Positions 26,038 through 33,373 of a stretch of 37,094 nt of DNA are shown one piece after another (the first letter of the stretch is position 1; the number at the start of each line of letters is the position of its first letter). The translations under genes were made by a program, and so were the position numbers. Source of the DNA: an uncultured Methanomassiliicoccales archaeon (GTDB taxonomy: Archaea > Thermoplasmatota > Thermoplasmata > SG8-5); assembly GCA_938004075.1 (NCBI GenBank), contig CALKWP010000154.1, positions 1 through 37,094 on the forward strand, in the 5' to 3' direction. The notes under the pieces were generated by a model. The model was not told the DNA's origin. It worked only from the letters and a program-made list of their open reading frames with translations, and made no database searches.

Positions 26038-26649
26038 TTAATATGGCATTCTCTGCTTGTGCGGCCTGATGTCAGTGCAATATATCCTGACAATATCCCT
26101 TGCGACGGCCGAGCCCCTGCGCATGTGCTCGTCCTTGGTTTTGATGGAGTGGATTCTGACAGGAATGCCGTCCAGGTCAATCTCGCTGTCGACGGTGAAC
26201 TCCTCCTCCGGTTCGGTGAGTATGTCCATGGAATGGGTTTTTCCGCGGCGGTTTATTGATATCCTAACCCTGGACTGGTCGAAGTTCTTGGTCCAGAGAG
26301 TCTGAATGTCGCTGACAATGGCCTTGTTCACCCTGACGCCATTTACCTCTATGCCCGTGACCAGAAGCCGCTCTTCCCCGTGCATGAAGTCATCGTCAAC
26401 CACAAAGCCCCAGTCTGCCGGAAAATCAGCTGTCGTCCGTTCGGATGCATCTCCTCTGCTTATTATCATTCTGATCTGGACCTGGCCGACGGATTCCATC
26501 ACTTCATCCCTGACTTTGCCGCATTTCGAGCATTTCAGCACCAGCTTCAGCTTTTTCCCCTCGAAACGGCCTTTCAGGGTCTTGTGGAGTGTTTCCTCAT
26601 CGCATTCTGGGCATTCCATGGTCATGGATGCTGGAACCTGCTGTTTCAT
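26038..26649 (-). CDS. HVO_0476-family zinc-finger protein
   Basis: 203 residues. The N-terminal zinc ribbon is CPECDEETLHKTLKGR followed by CSKCGKVRDE. The rest is the conserved archaeal domain with ERLLVTGIEVNGVRV and SIKTKDEHMRRGSAVARDI, as in the HVO_0476/COG1326 family. Its function is not established; the ribbon and basic C-terminus suggest a nucleic-acid role. The ATG overlaps the pyrF stop as ATGA, so the two are translationally coupled. Confidence 0.82.
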   Translation of the reverse strand: MKQQVPASMTMECPECDEETLHKTLKGRFEGKKLKLVLKCSKCGKVRDEVMESVGQVQIRMIISRGDASERTTADFPADWGFVVDDDFMHGEERLLVTGIEVNGVRVNKAIVSDIQTLWTKNFDQSRVRISINRRGKTHSMDILTEPEEEFTVDSEIDLDGIPVRIHSIKTKDEHMRRGSAVARDIVRIYCTDIRPHKQRMPY

Positions 26650-27293
26650 TCAAGCGCGCTCCTGATTTCTTCGGCAATCTTTCTGGCAGCCGCTTCCGGG
26701 TCCTTGGATTCGTAGATTGCTCTACCAACGATGACGTAATCTGCGCCGGCCCTGATGGTATCGGCTGCGGAACCGCCCTGGGCTCCGACGCCCGGAGAGA
26801 GAATTTTCAGCATTCCAACAACGCCCCGAAGCTTCTTGACCTTCTCCGGCCTTGTCGCCGGGGCGATTATTCCGGCAGCGCCCGCATCAACCGCGAGCCT
26901 GGCCATGTCCTCGGCCCTGGGCATCATGAACATCTCCGCGCCGGGATGGCTCATCTCGGTGACCACGTAGACTTCCATGTCGCCAGCTTCCTTCACGCAA
27001 GCTTCGACGGAATCCCTGCCCGGGAATGCCTGGCAGATTATGCCCTTGGCTCCCGACATCCTGGCCTGCTCCACTATGAGACGATTGGTGTTGGGTATGT
27101 CCGCCACCTTGAAATCGCAAATAACATCAACGACGCGTGCAAGTTCTTTAACTGCATCCATGCCGCATGCCAGAACAAATGGATAATTGACTTTGACTGC
27201 ATCGATGTGGTCCCTGACAGACTCAACGATGCCAAGAGCCTTGTGGCAATCGGTAACGTCCAATGCCAGTATCACTCTGTTATTCTTCTTCAT
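26646..27293 (-). CDS. pyrF: Orotidine 5'-phosphate decarboxylase
   Basis: 215 residues, archaeal length. It catalyses the last step of UMP synthesis. Catalytic motif CDFKVADIPNTN provides the Lys-Asp pair, LALDVTD is at the N-terminus, and the phosphate loop is near VGAQGGS and ADYVIVGRAIY. All expected residues are present. It is coupled to the zinc-finger gene by an ATGA overlap. About 40 bp separate it from the CBS gene on the same strand, which may be cotranscribed. Confidence 0.95.
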   Translation of the reverse strand: MKKNNRVILALDVTDCHKALGIVESVRDHIDAVKVNYPFVLACGMDAVKELARVVDVICDFKVADIPNTNRLIVEQARMSGAKGIICQAFPGRDSVEACVKEAGDMEVYVVTEMSHPGAEMFMMPRAEDMARLAVDAGAAGIIAPATRPEKVKKLRGVVGMLKILSPGVGAQGGSAADTIRAGADYVIVGRAIYESKDPEAAARKIAEEIRSALE

Positions 27294-27332
27294 GACCGAA
27301 GGGAAAACGCCAGTTTATAAAAAGATGCGCCT

Positions 27333-27887
27333 CTATTCTAATCTTTCCTTGCAATCAGGGCAGATGAGCTCGCCATCATGGTATTCCAGCATGTCCGAGT
27401 ATGCCTTGCATGATTCGCAGTATCCGGAGGCCTGCTCGATTGAAGACGTGAGAATGTCATCCGCATCCACGGAGATATTGGCCAGCTCTCTCGTGACCTC
27501 GATGAAATGCGGCGCTATCTGGAGAATGTCCTGGGCTGAAACCACGCCGACCAGCCGGCCATCATGCATTACAACCAGTTTTCTCAGCTGCAGCCTGGCC
27601 ATCTGCTTTGCGGCGTCAAGGATGTCGGTATTCCGCGGCACCCAGACCAATGGTGAGCTCATGATGTCGCGGAGCTGGACCCTGGCCGGATTCTTGCGGG
27701 CGCTGACCACCTTTCTGACGATATCGCGCTCTGTGGCAATGCCAATGGGGTGGCCCTCTTCAGTTATGACCACGCAGCCGGTTCCGTATTCAACCATCGC
27801 GGCAGCCGCATCCTCCACGGATTCGAAAGGTTCCATAAGCGGAATCTCGGTTCCCATTATCTCCTTGACGGGTATCTTGCTTTTCAT
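27333..27887 (-). CDS. CBS-pair protein with C-terminal zinc ribbon
   Basis: 184 residues. Two CBS domains (about 5-60 and 70-125; MVEYGTGCVVITEEGHPIGIATERDI and ARLQLRKLVVMHDGRLVGVV are typical cores) form a Bateman module that binds adenosyl nucleotides. A C-terminal ribbon CESCKAYSDML...CPDC adds a metal site. The frame is open to 28064, but the ATG at 27887 matches the usual CBS protein start. Likely a regulatory protein; the partner is unknown. Confidence 0.85.
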   Translation of the reverse strand: MKSKIPVKEIMGTEIPLMEPFESVEDAAAAMVEYGTGCVVITEEGHPIGIATERDIVRKVVSARKNPARVQLRDIMSSPLVWVPRNTDILDAAKQMARLQLRKLVVMHDGRLVGVVSAQDILQIAPHFIEVTRELANISVDADDILTSSIEQASGYCESCKAYSDMLEYHDGELICPDCKERLE

Positions 27888-27993
27888 TTTATCATGACTA
27901 ATATAGTTCTCTAATGGTAAATACCTTTTCATCATTGGCCATTGCCTCGGGGCAATGCAAAAGGTATTACGCGATAATGGATTTCGCATCCGC

Positions 27994-29151
27994 ATGAGGT
28001 CTTTCACGGACGGCGCGAATAGGCTCACGCCCAATGCGGCATTCGAGTACCTGGCAAAGGCCAAGGAGCTTGAGCGGCAGGGCAGGAAGGTCCTTCATTT
28101 CGAGATCGGCGAGCCCAATTTCGAGACGCCGGACCATATCAAGGACGCGGCAACCGCGGCGCTGAAAGCGGGGAAGACCAGATATGTCAATTCCAACGGC
28201 ATTCTCGAACTTCGGGAAGCGATATGCGACGAGGTCGAGAGGACCAGGGGATTCAGGCCGGATACGGACCAGATTCTTGTTACACCAGGCGGCAACCCCA
28301 TCATATTCTACCTTGTAACATGCGTCGCCGGGCAGAAGCACAATATCGCCCTCCAGGACCCGGGTTTTCTGACATATTTCTCTGTGCTTCAATGCACCGG
28401 CGTCAAGGGGAATTTTGTCACGCTCAAGGAAGAGAATGAGTTCCGCCTCGACCCGGAGGACCTGGACAAGGCCATTGACGACGATACGAGACTGATAATC
28501 ATGAATTCGCCGTCCAACCCGACCGGCGGCGTCATGACCAAGGCCGAGATAGAGCGGGTCGCGGAGATTGCCGAGGAGCGAGACATTTACCTTCTTGCGG
28601 ATGAGATATACAGCAAGATGACATACGACCGGCCGCACCACAGTGCCACTATACGCGATGAATGCAAGGAGAGAACGATTCTCCTGGACGGCTTCTCCAA
28701 ATCCTATGCCATGACTGGCTGGCGCCTGGGCTATGCTGTGGGCCCGAAGGACGTGATAAAGAAGATGAGCATGGTCCTGGAAGCGACTGTATCATGCACC
28801 CCGGAATTCATCCAGCACGGCGGAATCGCCGCGCTCAGAGGCCCGCAGTATGTCGATAAGATGATGAGCGCCTTCAGGGAGAGAAGAGATGTTCTGGTCA
28901 AGGGGCTGAACAGCATCCCCAAGCTAAGCTGCGTCATGCCACAGGGCGCGTTCTATGCATTCCCCAACATCACCCGAACGGGAATGAACAGCAGGGAGTT
29001 CGCGGACTTTGCGATCAACAAGCTGGGCATCGCGCTTCTGCCGGGAACAGGATTCGGACCGGGGGGAGAAGGCTACATCCGGCTTTCTTACGCCACCAGC
29101 ATTGAGACGATCAATGAGGCGGTCGAGAGGCTGAGGGCCGGGCTGGAATGA
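27994..29151 (+). CDS. Class I/II PLP-dependent aminotransferase (aspartate aminotransferase-like)
   Basis: About 385 residues, normal for the AspC-type fold-I family. Motifs: HFEIGEPNFETPDHI, NSPSNPTGG (Asn-Pro at the ring), ADEIYSKMTYD, and the PLP lysine in DGFSKSYAMTGWRLGY; the C-terminal Arg is in GYIRLSYATS. It moves amino groups between amino acids and 2-oxoacids; exact substrate cannot be read. I chose the ATG at 27994 (RSFTDGANRLTP...); an ATG at 27955 is in frame. The upstream CBS gene is divergent, so both promoters lie in a short shared region. Confidence 0.92.
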   Translation: MRSFTDGANRLTPNAAFEYLAKAKELERQGRKVLHFEIGEPNFETPDHIKDAATAALKAGKTRYVNSNGILELREAICDEVERTRGFRPDTDQILVTPGGNPIIFYLVTCVAGQKHNIALQDPGFLTYFSVLQCTGVKGNFVTLKEENEFRLDPEDLDKAIDDDTRLIIMNSPSNPTGGVMTKAEIERVAEIAEERDIYLLADEIYSKMTYDRPHHSATIRDECKERTILLDGFSKSYAMTGWRLGYAVGPKDVIKKMSMVLEATVSCTPEFIQHGGIAALRGPQYVDKMMSAFRERRDVLVKGLNSIPKLSCVMPQGAFYAFPNITRTGMNSREFADFAINKLGIALLPGTGFGPGGEGYIRLSYATSIETINEAVERLRAGLE

Positions 29152-29186
29152 GGTTACCCGATGCTAGTTTTCAGGGAGATGGCTGA

Positions 29187-30257
29187 ATGAGGGTTGCGGT
29201 CGGCCTGAGTGGCGGGGTGGATTCATCCGTTGCCGCATCAATATTGAAGGAACAGGGGCACGATGTCATCGGCATATTCATGGACACATGGCCGGGCGGG
29301 GATTCCCCTGCATTGAAGAACCGGGGCTGCTATGGGCCAAGGGAGCATGAGATTCATCAGGCCAGTGCCGTGGCGAGGGACCTTGATATACCTTTTCATG
29401 TGCTGGACCTTTCTAGGGAATTTGATGAAATCGTTCTGGGTTATTTCAGGTCGGAATACCTTTCAGGCAGAACCCCCAACCCGTGCCTCAGATGCAATCC
29501 CCGGGTGAAGTTCGGGGCAATGCTGGATAAAGCTCGGAAGTCAGGCATTGCATTCGATAAGTTCGCCACCGGGCATTATGCCAGAGTCGAATTTGATGAC
29601 AATTCCGGCAGGCACATCCTCAAAAGGGCAATGGACCATGCCAAGGACCAATCTTACGGGCTGATATTCCTTAGTCAAGAACAATTATCCAAAATCATTT
29701 TCCCGTTGGGCAGCATCACCAAGCAGGAAGTCAGGAAGATTGCCAGAAAGCTCGGGCTTGCTTCGAGTGACGCTCCAGAGAGCCAGGATTTCTATGGCGG
29801 CGATATCGCAGATTTGATGGGAGCGGAGCCGAAGCCCGGCAGGATTCTCGACACATCCGGAAAAGAGGTCGGGACCCATGATGGGATTTGGCAGTACACC
29901 ATTGGTCAGAGGCGGGGGCTGGGCATTGCGGCCAGGTATCCGGCGTATGTTAAATCCATCGACCCGGAGAACAATGCCATAATTATCGGAAAGAAGGCCG
30001 AGCTTTTCTCGAAAGGCTTGGTTGCCGGCCAGGTGAATTTTGTCTCGGTGGATGCGATTCCCTCAGAAATCCGCGTCGGAGTCCGAATCCGCCACACCCA
30101 GGACATGATCCCGGGCACAGCCGAGATCGATGAATATGGCAATCTACTGGCCAGATTCGACGAGCCGCAATGGGCAGTTGCGCCTGGCCAGGCTGTCGGA
30201 GTTTACAGTGGCGATACGGTTCTGGCTGGCGGGATAATCGAGAAATCGCTGGATTGA
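29187..30257 (+). CDS. mnmA: tRNA 2-thiouridylase MnmA-like, lacking the second catalytic Cys
   Basis: 356 residues. The PP-loop SGGVDSSVAA activates tRNA with ATP; NPCLRCNPRVKFG (C100, C103), FATGHYARV, KDQSYGLIFLSQ and TIGQRRGLGI are MnmA motifs, and it ends VLAGGIIEKSLD. In typical MnmA the second catalytic cysteine is in SQDxCF; here the segment is ESQDFYGGD, with Tyr203 at that place. The CxxC at 100-103 and C48 could serve instead, for example by holding an Fe-S cluster. MnmA is mainly bacterial, so ancient transfer is likely. It starts 35 bp after the aminotransferase gene. The 3' end is the apparent target of the island described below. Confidence 0.88.
   Translation: MRVAVGLSGGVDSSVAASILKEQGHDVIGIFMDTWPGGDSPALKNRGCYGPREHEIHQASAVARDLDIPFHVLDLSREFDEIVLGYFRSEYLSGRTPNPCLRCNPRVKFGAMLDKARKSGIAFDKFATGHYARVEFDDNSGRHILKRAMDHAKDQSYGLIFLSQEQLSKIIFPLGSITKQEVRKIARKLGLASSDAPESQDFYGGDIADLMGAEPKPGRILDTSGKEVGTHDGIWQYTIGQRRGLGIAARYPAYVKSIDPENNAIIIGKKAELFSKGLVAGQVNFVSVDAIPSEIRVGVRIRHTQDMIPGTAEIDEYGNLLARFDEPQWAVAPGQAVGVYSGDTVLAGGIIEKSLD
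30219..30242 (+). repeat. Left copy of the mnmA 3'-end direct repeat (att-like)
   Basis: These codons (Val-Leu-Ala-Gly-Gly-Ile-Ile-Glu) recur at 33292-33315 in the same orientation with 20 of 24 bases identical and all differences at third positions. Together they bracket the island. Confidence 0.55.
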
Positions 30258-30322
30258 ATTGGGGTATAGGGTTCAGGGGATAGGGTTGCATGGATAAGTT
30301 AACGGAACTAGCCGTTGCACGA

Positions 30323-30515
30323 CAAGCACACACAAAAGGATGATGAAAAGCCATCTGTGCAAGAGCTTCCAGGTTGGGGGCCACTGTTAGCGTTGTGTAG
30401 GGCCCCACCCCACGGGCCTTACAGCCAGGGTTCAAAGGGATTTATGTGCGCTGTGCATCACCAGGCCTGGCTCGCCCAGCCAAGCCCACAACCCCGGCCT
30501 TATAGCCGGGGCATG
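30323..30515 (+). repeat. Left inverted repeat of the island (copy A)
   Basis: It matches the reverse complement of 33035-33298. The outer end (CACACAAAAGGATGATGAAAAG, then CTGTGCAAGAGCTTCC) aligns with small gaps. The inner 85 bp (30431-30515) are identical to 33119-33035 except for one base. The inner core contains a GGCCTGGCT/AGCCAAGCC hairpin and a CCCCGGC/GCCGGGG hairpin. I see no protein in it; the frame that crosses it is not credible coding sequence. The short stretch 30258-30322 before it holds only an AACGG/CCGTT mini-hairpin. Confidence 0.9.
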
Positions 30516-30580
30516 ATGGGGAGGGACGGTGCCGCGGTGAGGTCTTCGGGTGTGAAAACGACAGGCAATGTATTGCCAAG

Positions 30581-30588
30581 TTTTAATA
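30581..30588 (+). promoter_or_regulatory. TATA-like box before the restriction gene remnant
   Basis: TTTTAATA lies about 33 nt upstream of the ATG at 30618, inside the island and just after the left inverted repeat. Confidence 0.4.
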
Positions 30589-30617
30589 ATCCAGAGAGAC
30601 ATTCCAGAACGGGTAAA

Positions 30618-31681
30618 ATGCCAGCGCCGGAAGAGATCAGGGATAAAATCCAGTTGTACAAAAACAACCGAAGCCAGTATCGTGCCGCAGGCTTCAAGGA
30701 GGCAGAGCTACGACAACAATTCCTGGACCCGCTGTTCTCCGCCCTGGGGTGGGATGTCGGGAACAAGCACGGCCATGCCGAGCAGTACAAGGAAGTGGTC
30801 ATCGAGCAGTCCCTGGATGTGGAAGGCGATACCCGCGCCCCGGATTATTCTTTCAGGATAGGCGGCACAACAAAATTCTTCGTGGAAGCCAAGAAACCTT
30901 CGGTGGACATTACGGCCGATAAAAAACCGGCTTTCCAGCTCAAAAGATATGCCTGGAGCGCAAAACTTCCGCTGTCCATCCTGACCAATTTCGAGGATTT
31001 CTCCGTATATGATTGCCGGTTCAAGCCAGACAAGAACGACGACCCCGCCAAGGGACGGATTCTTTACCTTTCGTTCGATGAATTGGAGGAACGCTGGGAC
31101 GAACTCTGCGCCATATTCACCAAGGACGCGATCCTCAAGGGCTCGTTCGACAAGTACGCCCAGGAGAAGAAACGCGGAACGTCCGAAGTTGATACGGAGA
31201 TACTGAAAGACATCGAGGGTTGGAGGTTGGAACTGGCCAGGAACATCGCCATAAGAAATACAGACCTAAAGGAAGAAGCACCAAGCCAGATAGAATCACG
31301 CCGCACATAACAGTTGTCGCCTCAGATAATCATTATTTGCTAGGGGTGCTGAATTCTAGATTGATGAACTATTTCATTTTACATATTGCATCCACAAAGC
31401 AAGGTGGATATTTCGAATGCAAACCAATGTATGCCAGCCAGCTCCCAATCCGCACCATTGACCTCTCCAACAAAGAAGATGTCGCCAGGCATGACAAAAT
31501 GGTGAAACTGGTCGAGAGAATGCTTAAGCTGCATAAGGACGTGAAGGAGGCCAGTACGCCGGAGAAGACGGAGCGCACCGAGAGGGAGATTAGGGCGACG
31601 GATAGGGAGATTGACCAGTTGGTATACGATTTGTATGGACTGAATGAAGATGAGATTAAAATCGTAGAAGGCGGGAAATAG
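30618..31681 (+). pseudogene. Type IIG restriction-modification gene with its middle deleted
   Basis: The first frame (ATG 30618, stop 31310, 230 residues) is the N-terminal nuclease part of Eco57I-like Type IIG enzymes: LRQQFLDPLFSALGWDVGN, then PDYSF...FFVEAK (PD75-76, E90, K92), a PD-(D/E)xK site, and EGWRLELARNIAIRNTDL. The second frame (about 31310-31681) is the C-terminal specificity part: YLLGVLNSRLMNYF, STKQGGYFECKPMY, SQLPIRTIDLS, ATDREIDQLVYDLYGL. In intact relatives these parts are separated by about 600 residues carrying the adenine methyltransferase, including its NPPY motif. That whole region is gone and the frames do not match. The nuclease half could still be made, but with no methylase seen it is probably dead. 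Confidence 0.85.
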
Positions 31682-31740
31682 CCCCGGCACCCGCTCCCCC
31701 AACACCCCTTCAAAACCATTATATCCGACAAAACACATAC

Positions 31741-31872
31741 ATGAATCGGGAAGCGGCCGTCTATTATGTGGGCAGAATCTATCACGATAAACTCTTCCCC
31801 ACTTGGGCATGGAAATCTCTCTCCAACCTCGGGTGTTTTACACCCGAAACCATGCCCGTATTTTTTATTTAG
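31741..31872 (+). CDS. Possible 43-residue ORF coinciding with a hairpin
   Basis: ATG at 31741 follows a TATA-like TTATATCC at 31719-31726, and the frame (start NREAAVYYVGRIYHDK, end PVFFI) stays open to the TAG at 31870. The same bases form a nested hairpin with a T-run, so a terminator or small RNA is an equally good reading. No homologue known to me. Confidence 0.25.
   Translation: MNREAAVYYVGRIYHDKLFPTWAWKSLSNLGCFTPETMPVFFI
31805..31868 (+). terminator. Nested hairpin plus T-run after the restriction remnant
   Basis: GGGCATGG (31805-31812) pairs with CCATGCCC (31850-31857). Inside, CGGGTG pairs with CACCCG around a TTTTA loop. TATTTTTTATTT follows. This could end transcription from the restriction gene. 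The remainder of the 31682-32020 gap holds the short ORF above and the 16-bp motif at 31873. Confidence 0.4.
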
Positions 31873-31888
31873 AATATTTTCGCCCACC
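31873..31888 (+). repeat. 16-bp motif, degenerate copy
   Basis: AATATTTTCGCCCACC differs by one base from the copies at 32774 and 36821. A TATA-like TATTTATT is about 26 nt downstream, ahead of the 48-residue ORF and GNAT gene. Confidence 0.5.
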
Positions 31889-32020
31889 TACATCACCGAC
31901 ACTTCAACCGCAAACTATTTATTCTGAACCACTAATGTTTAGTTGAGGTGAGTGAAATTAGCGGCTTCGATGAAAAGGCCATAATCTATTTTCAACTACC
32001 TTGCCTTGGGAGATACAAGT

Positions 32021-32167
32021 ATGGCATATCCGGATCCAATTCCTGAACTCAGTGCAAAGGAAGCACAGCAGTTTGAGAAAAAACTTAAAACTTTCCAATT
32101 AACAGAAGCCCAGAAGGAATTCTACACTGAGGCCAGAAAACTCTTTCCACCCCCCAAGGAAATATAG
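32021..32167 (+). CDS. 48-residue protein, candidate antitoxin or partner of the GNAT
   Basis: A short frame directly upstream of the GNAT gene (8 bp gap), so the pair looks like a two-gene operon. The product is charged and predicted helical (PELSAKEAQQFEKKLKTFQL, then TEAQKEFYTEARKLFPPP) with a proline-rich end. It does not resemble the ribbon-helix-helix DUF1778 antitoxin usually paired with TacT-type acetyltransferases. The antitoxin idea rests on size, position and neighbour type only. Confidence 0.5.
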   Translation: MAYPDPIPELSAKEAQQFEKKLKTFQLTEAQKEFYTEARKLFPPPKEI

Positions 32168-32175
32168 GATTATGC

Positions 32176-32760
32176 ATGTCTGCCTTATTCCAGCATAAGC
32201 ATTCGTTAAATCCAGATAAGTTGCGTTTTGAACCTTTCAGAACCGATACTTCTCAAATTGATACTTTCGATTGCGGCAACAAAGACCTGAACGATTTTCT
32301 GTGCACCGACGAGGTGAGCAATTACGAGGAAGAGATGCTCGGGAAGACCACGCTGGTGTTTTACGAGGGGGAGCTTACTGGCTACTACACCCTCAGTTCC
32401 ACATCCCTGAGCGTTAGATACTTGGAACATAAGGCCGGGTTCGGCAAATTGTCAGAATATCACATCAACGAGTTGCCCGCGCTTCTTATCGGCCGCCTGG
32501 CCATAGATTTGAATTGGCAGAAAAAAGGTGTGGGCAGATACATTGTTCAACGAATAGCAATGATGGCTCTGGACCAATCGCGCAATCAAGGCATCAGGTT
32601 GTTGGTTGTGCAGGCCAAAGAAGATGCTTTCGATTTCTACAGGAAATGCGGCTTCGATTTCGTGATGGAGAGTCGGAACGAAATGAAGAGATTCAAGGCA
32701 AGGGGGACCAGAACAATGTTCTTCGATGTGTCCAGCTTGAAATACTTACAAACAAAATAA
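32176..32760 (+). CDS. TacT-like GNAT acetyltransferase (possible toxin)
   Basis: 194 residues. The N-terminal DTFDCGNKDLNDFL fits the F.CG...L..FL signature of GNAT toxins of the TacT/AtaT type, and YYTLSSTSLSVRYLEH matches their GYY.L strand. The acetyl-CoA loop is LNWQKKGVGRYIVQ, and the C-terminal FYRKCGFDFV is typical GNAT. TacT and AtaT acetylate aminoacyl-tRNA and stop translation; whether this protein does so is inference. It is preceded by a 48-residue ORF and lies in the island bracketed by inverted repeats. Confidence 0.8.
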   Translation: MSALFQHKHSLNPDKLRFEPFRTDTSQIDTFDCGNKDLNDFLCTDEVSNYEEEMLGKTTLVFYEGELTGYYTLSSTSLSVRYLEHKAGFGKLSEYHINELPALLIGRLAIDLNWQKKGVGRYIVQRIAMMALDQSRNQGIRLLVVQAKEDAFDFYRKCGFDFVMESRNEMKRFKARGTRTMFFDVSSLKYLQTK

Positions 32761-32773
32761 TCTGTTTCAGCCG

Positions 32774-32789
32774 AATACTTTCGCCCACC
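32774..32789 (+). repeat. 16-bp motif AATACTTTCGCCCACC, copy 2
   Basis: Identical to the minus-strand copy at 36821-36836. A TATA box (TTAAATAC, 32802-32809) begins 12 nt after it, followed by the small Arg-rich gene. The position just upstream of a promoter suggests a transcription-factor site. Confidence 0.6.
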
Positions 32790-32845
32790 CCCAATCCACC
32801 CTTAAATACCCCGAAATTCTATTTATCATTCAAAGGAGGTATTCC

Positions 32846-33010
32846 ATGGCAAAATCTCGAGAACCCAAGACCTACATGCGCACAAGCGGCCAGGTCGGTG
32901 AGATAGCGGCGCGTGCCGCTGCAGCTGAATCTGGACCAGTCGGTTCATATCTTGCGGGTAGGCTGGGCAACAAGGTCGGAAGGAGTGTCGGGCGAAGGAT
33001 ACGGCGATGA
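32846..33010 (+). CDS. Small Arg/Gly-rich basic protein
   Basis: 54 residues with a strong ribosome site (AGGAGGT, 6-nt gap) and its own TATA box at 32802, so expression is credible. The C-terminal half is repetitive and basic (GSYLAGRLGNKVGRSVGRRI) with Gly-x-x-x-Gly spacing; the middle is Ala-rich. It might bind nucleic acid or sit on a membrane; I do not recognise the family. It is the last gene of the island, ending 25 bp before the right inverted repeat. Confidence 0.6.
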   Translation: MAKSREPKTYMRTSGQVGEIAARAAAAESGPVGSYLAGRLGNKVGRSVGRRIRR

Positions 33011-33034
33011 ACGCTGGGCACCCGCCCAACTAAC

Positions 33035-33298
33035 CATGCCCCGGCTATAAGGCCGGGGTTGTGGGCTTGGCTGGGCGAGCCAGGCCTGGTGATGCACAGC
33101 GCACATAAATCCCTTTAAACCCCGGGTGTACGAGGGTTGTAGCTACCTGGCAACTTCCAAACATCAACCCGAGCAAGCCGAATTGCACTCAATTCGGCGC
33201 TGAGCCCCGGGTCCGGGGCCCTACCCCACGTTCACCGTGGCCCCCATTTTGGAAGCTCTTGCACAGAAAGCTTTTCTCTCATCCTTTAGTTGTGCTGG
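33035..33298 (-). repeat. Right inverted repeat of the island (copy B)
   Basis: Reverse-complement counterpart of 30323-30515, longer by about 100 bp of extra sequence between the two conserved blocks. The extra part has its own perfect hairpins: GCCGAATT/AATTCGGC near 33178-33199 and GCCCCGG/CCGGGGC near 33203-33219. CTTCCAAA (about 33153) and TTTGGAAG (about 33248) can also pair over a long range. No gene is seen in 33011-33373 other than this element and the mnmA fragment. Confidence 0.9.
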
Positions 33299-33318
33299 CC
33301 GGCGGGATCATCGAATAA
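33292..33318 (+). pseudogene. Displaced 3' end of an mnmA gene
   Basis: The bases read Val-Leu-Ala-Gly-Gly-Ile-Ile-Glu-stop, the same residues as the end of the resident MnmA (30219-30242). All four base differences are synonymous. It lies directly at the outer edge of the right inverted repeat, where an insertion into an mnmA 3' end would leave it. Confidence 0.6.
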
Positions 33319-33373
33319 AAATGAAAAACCGTAATGTTAAATAACCGTGGCTGAATGCCATGTATGTGAAAAT

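Noticed and set aside
30420..30515. tRNA or other known RNA gene in the 85-bp core
   Set aside because: A GGGTTCAAAG string resembles a T-arm, but there is no acceptor stem, anticodon arm or CCA-side pairing. I also found no SRP RNA, RNase P or TPP riboswitch motifs.
30315..30617. Upstream extension of the restriction remnant frame through the left inverted repeat
   Set aside because: The residues come from the repeat, have no family similarity, and a TATA box lies between the repeat and the ATG at 30618.
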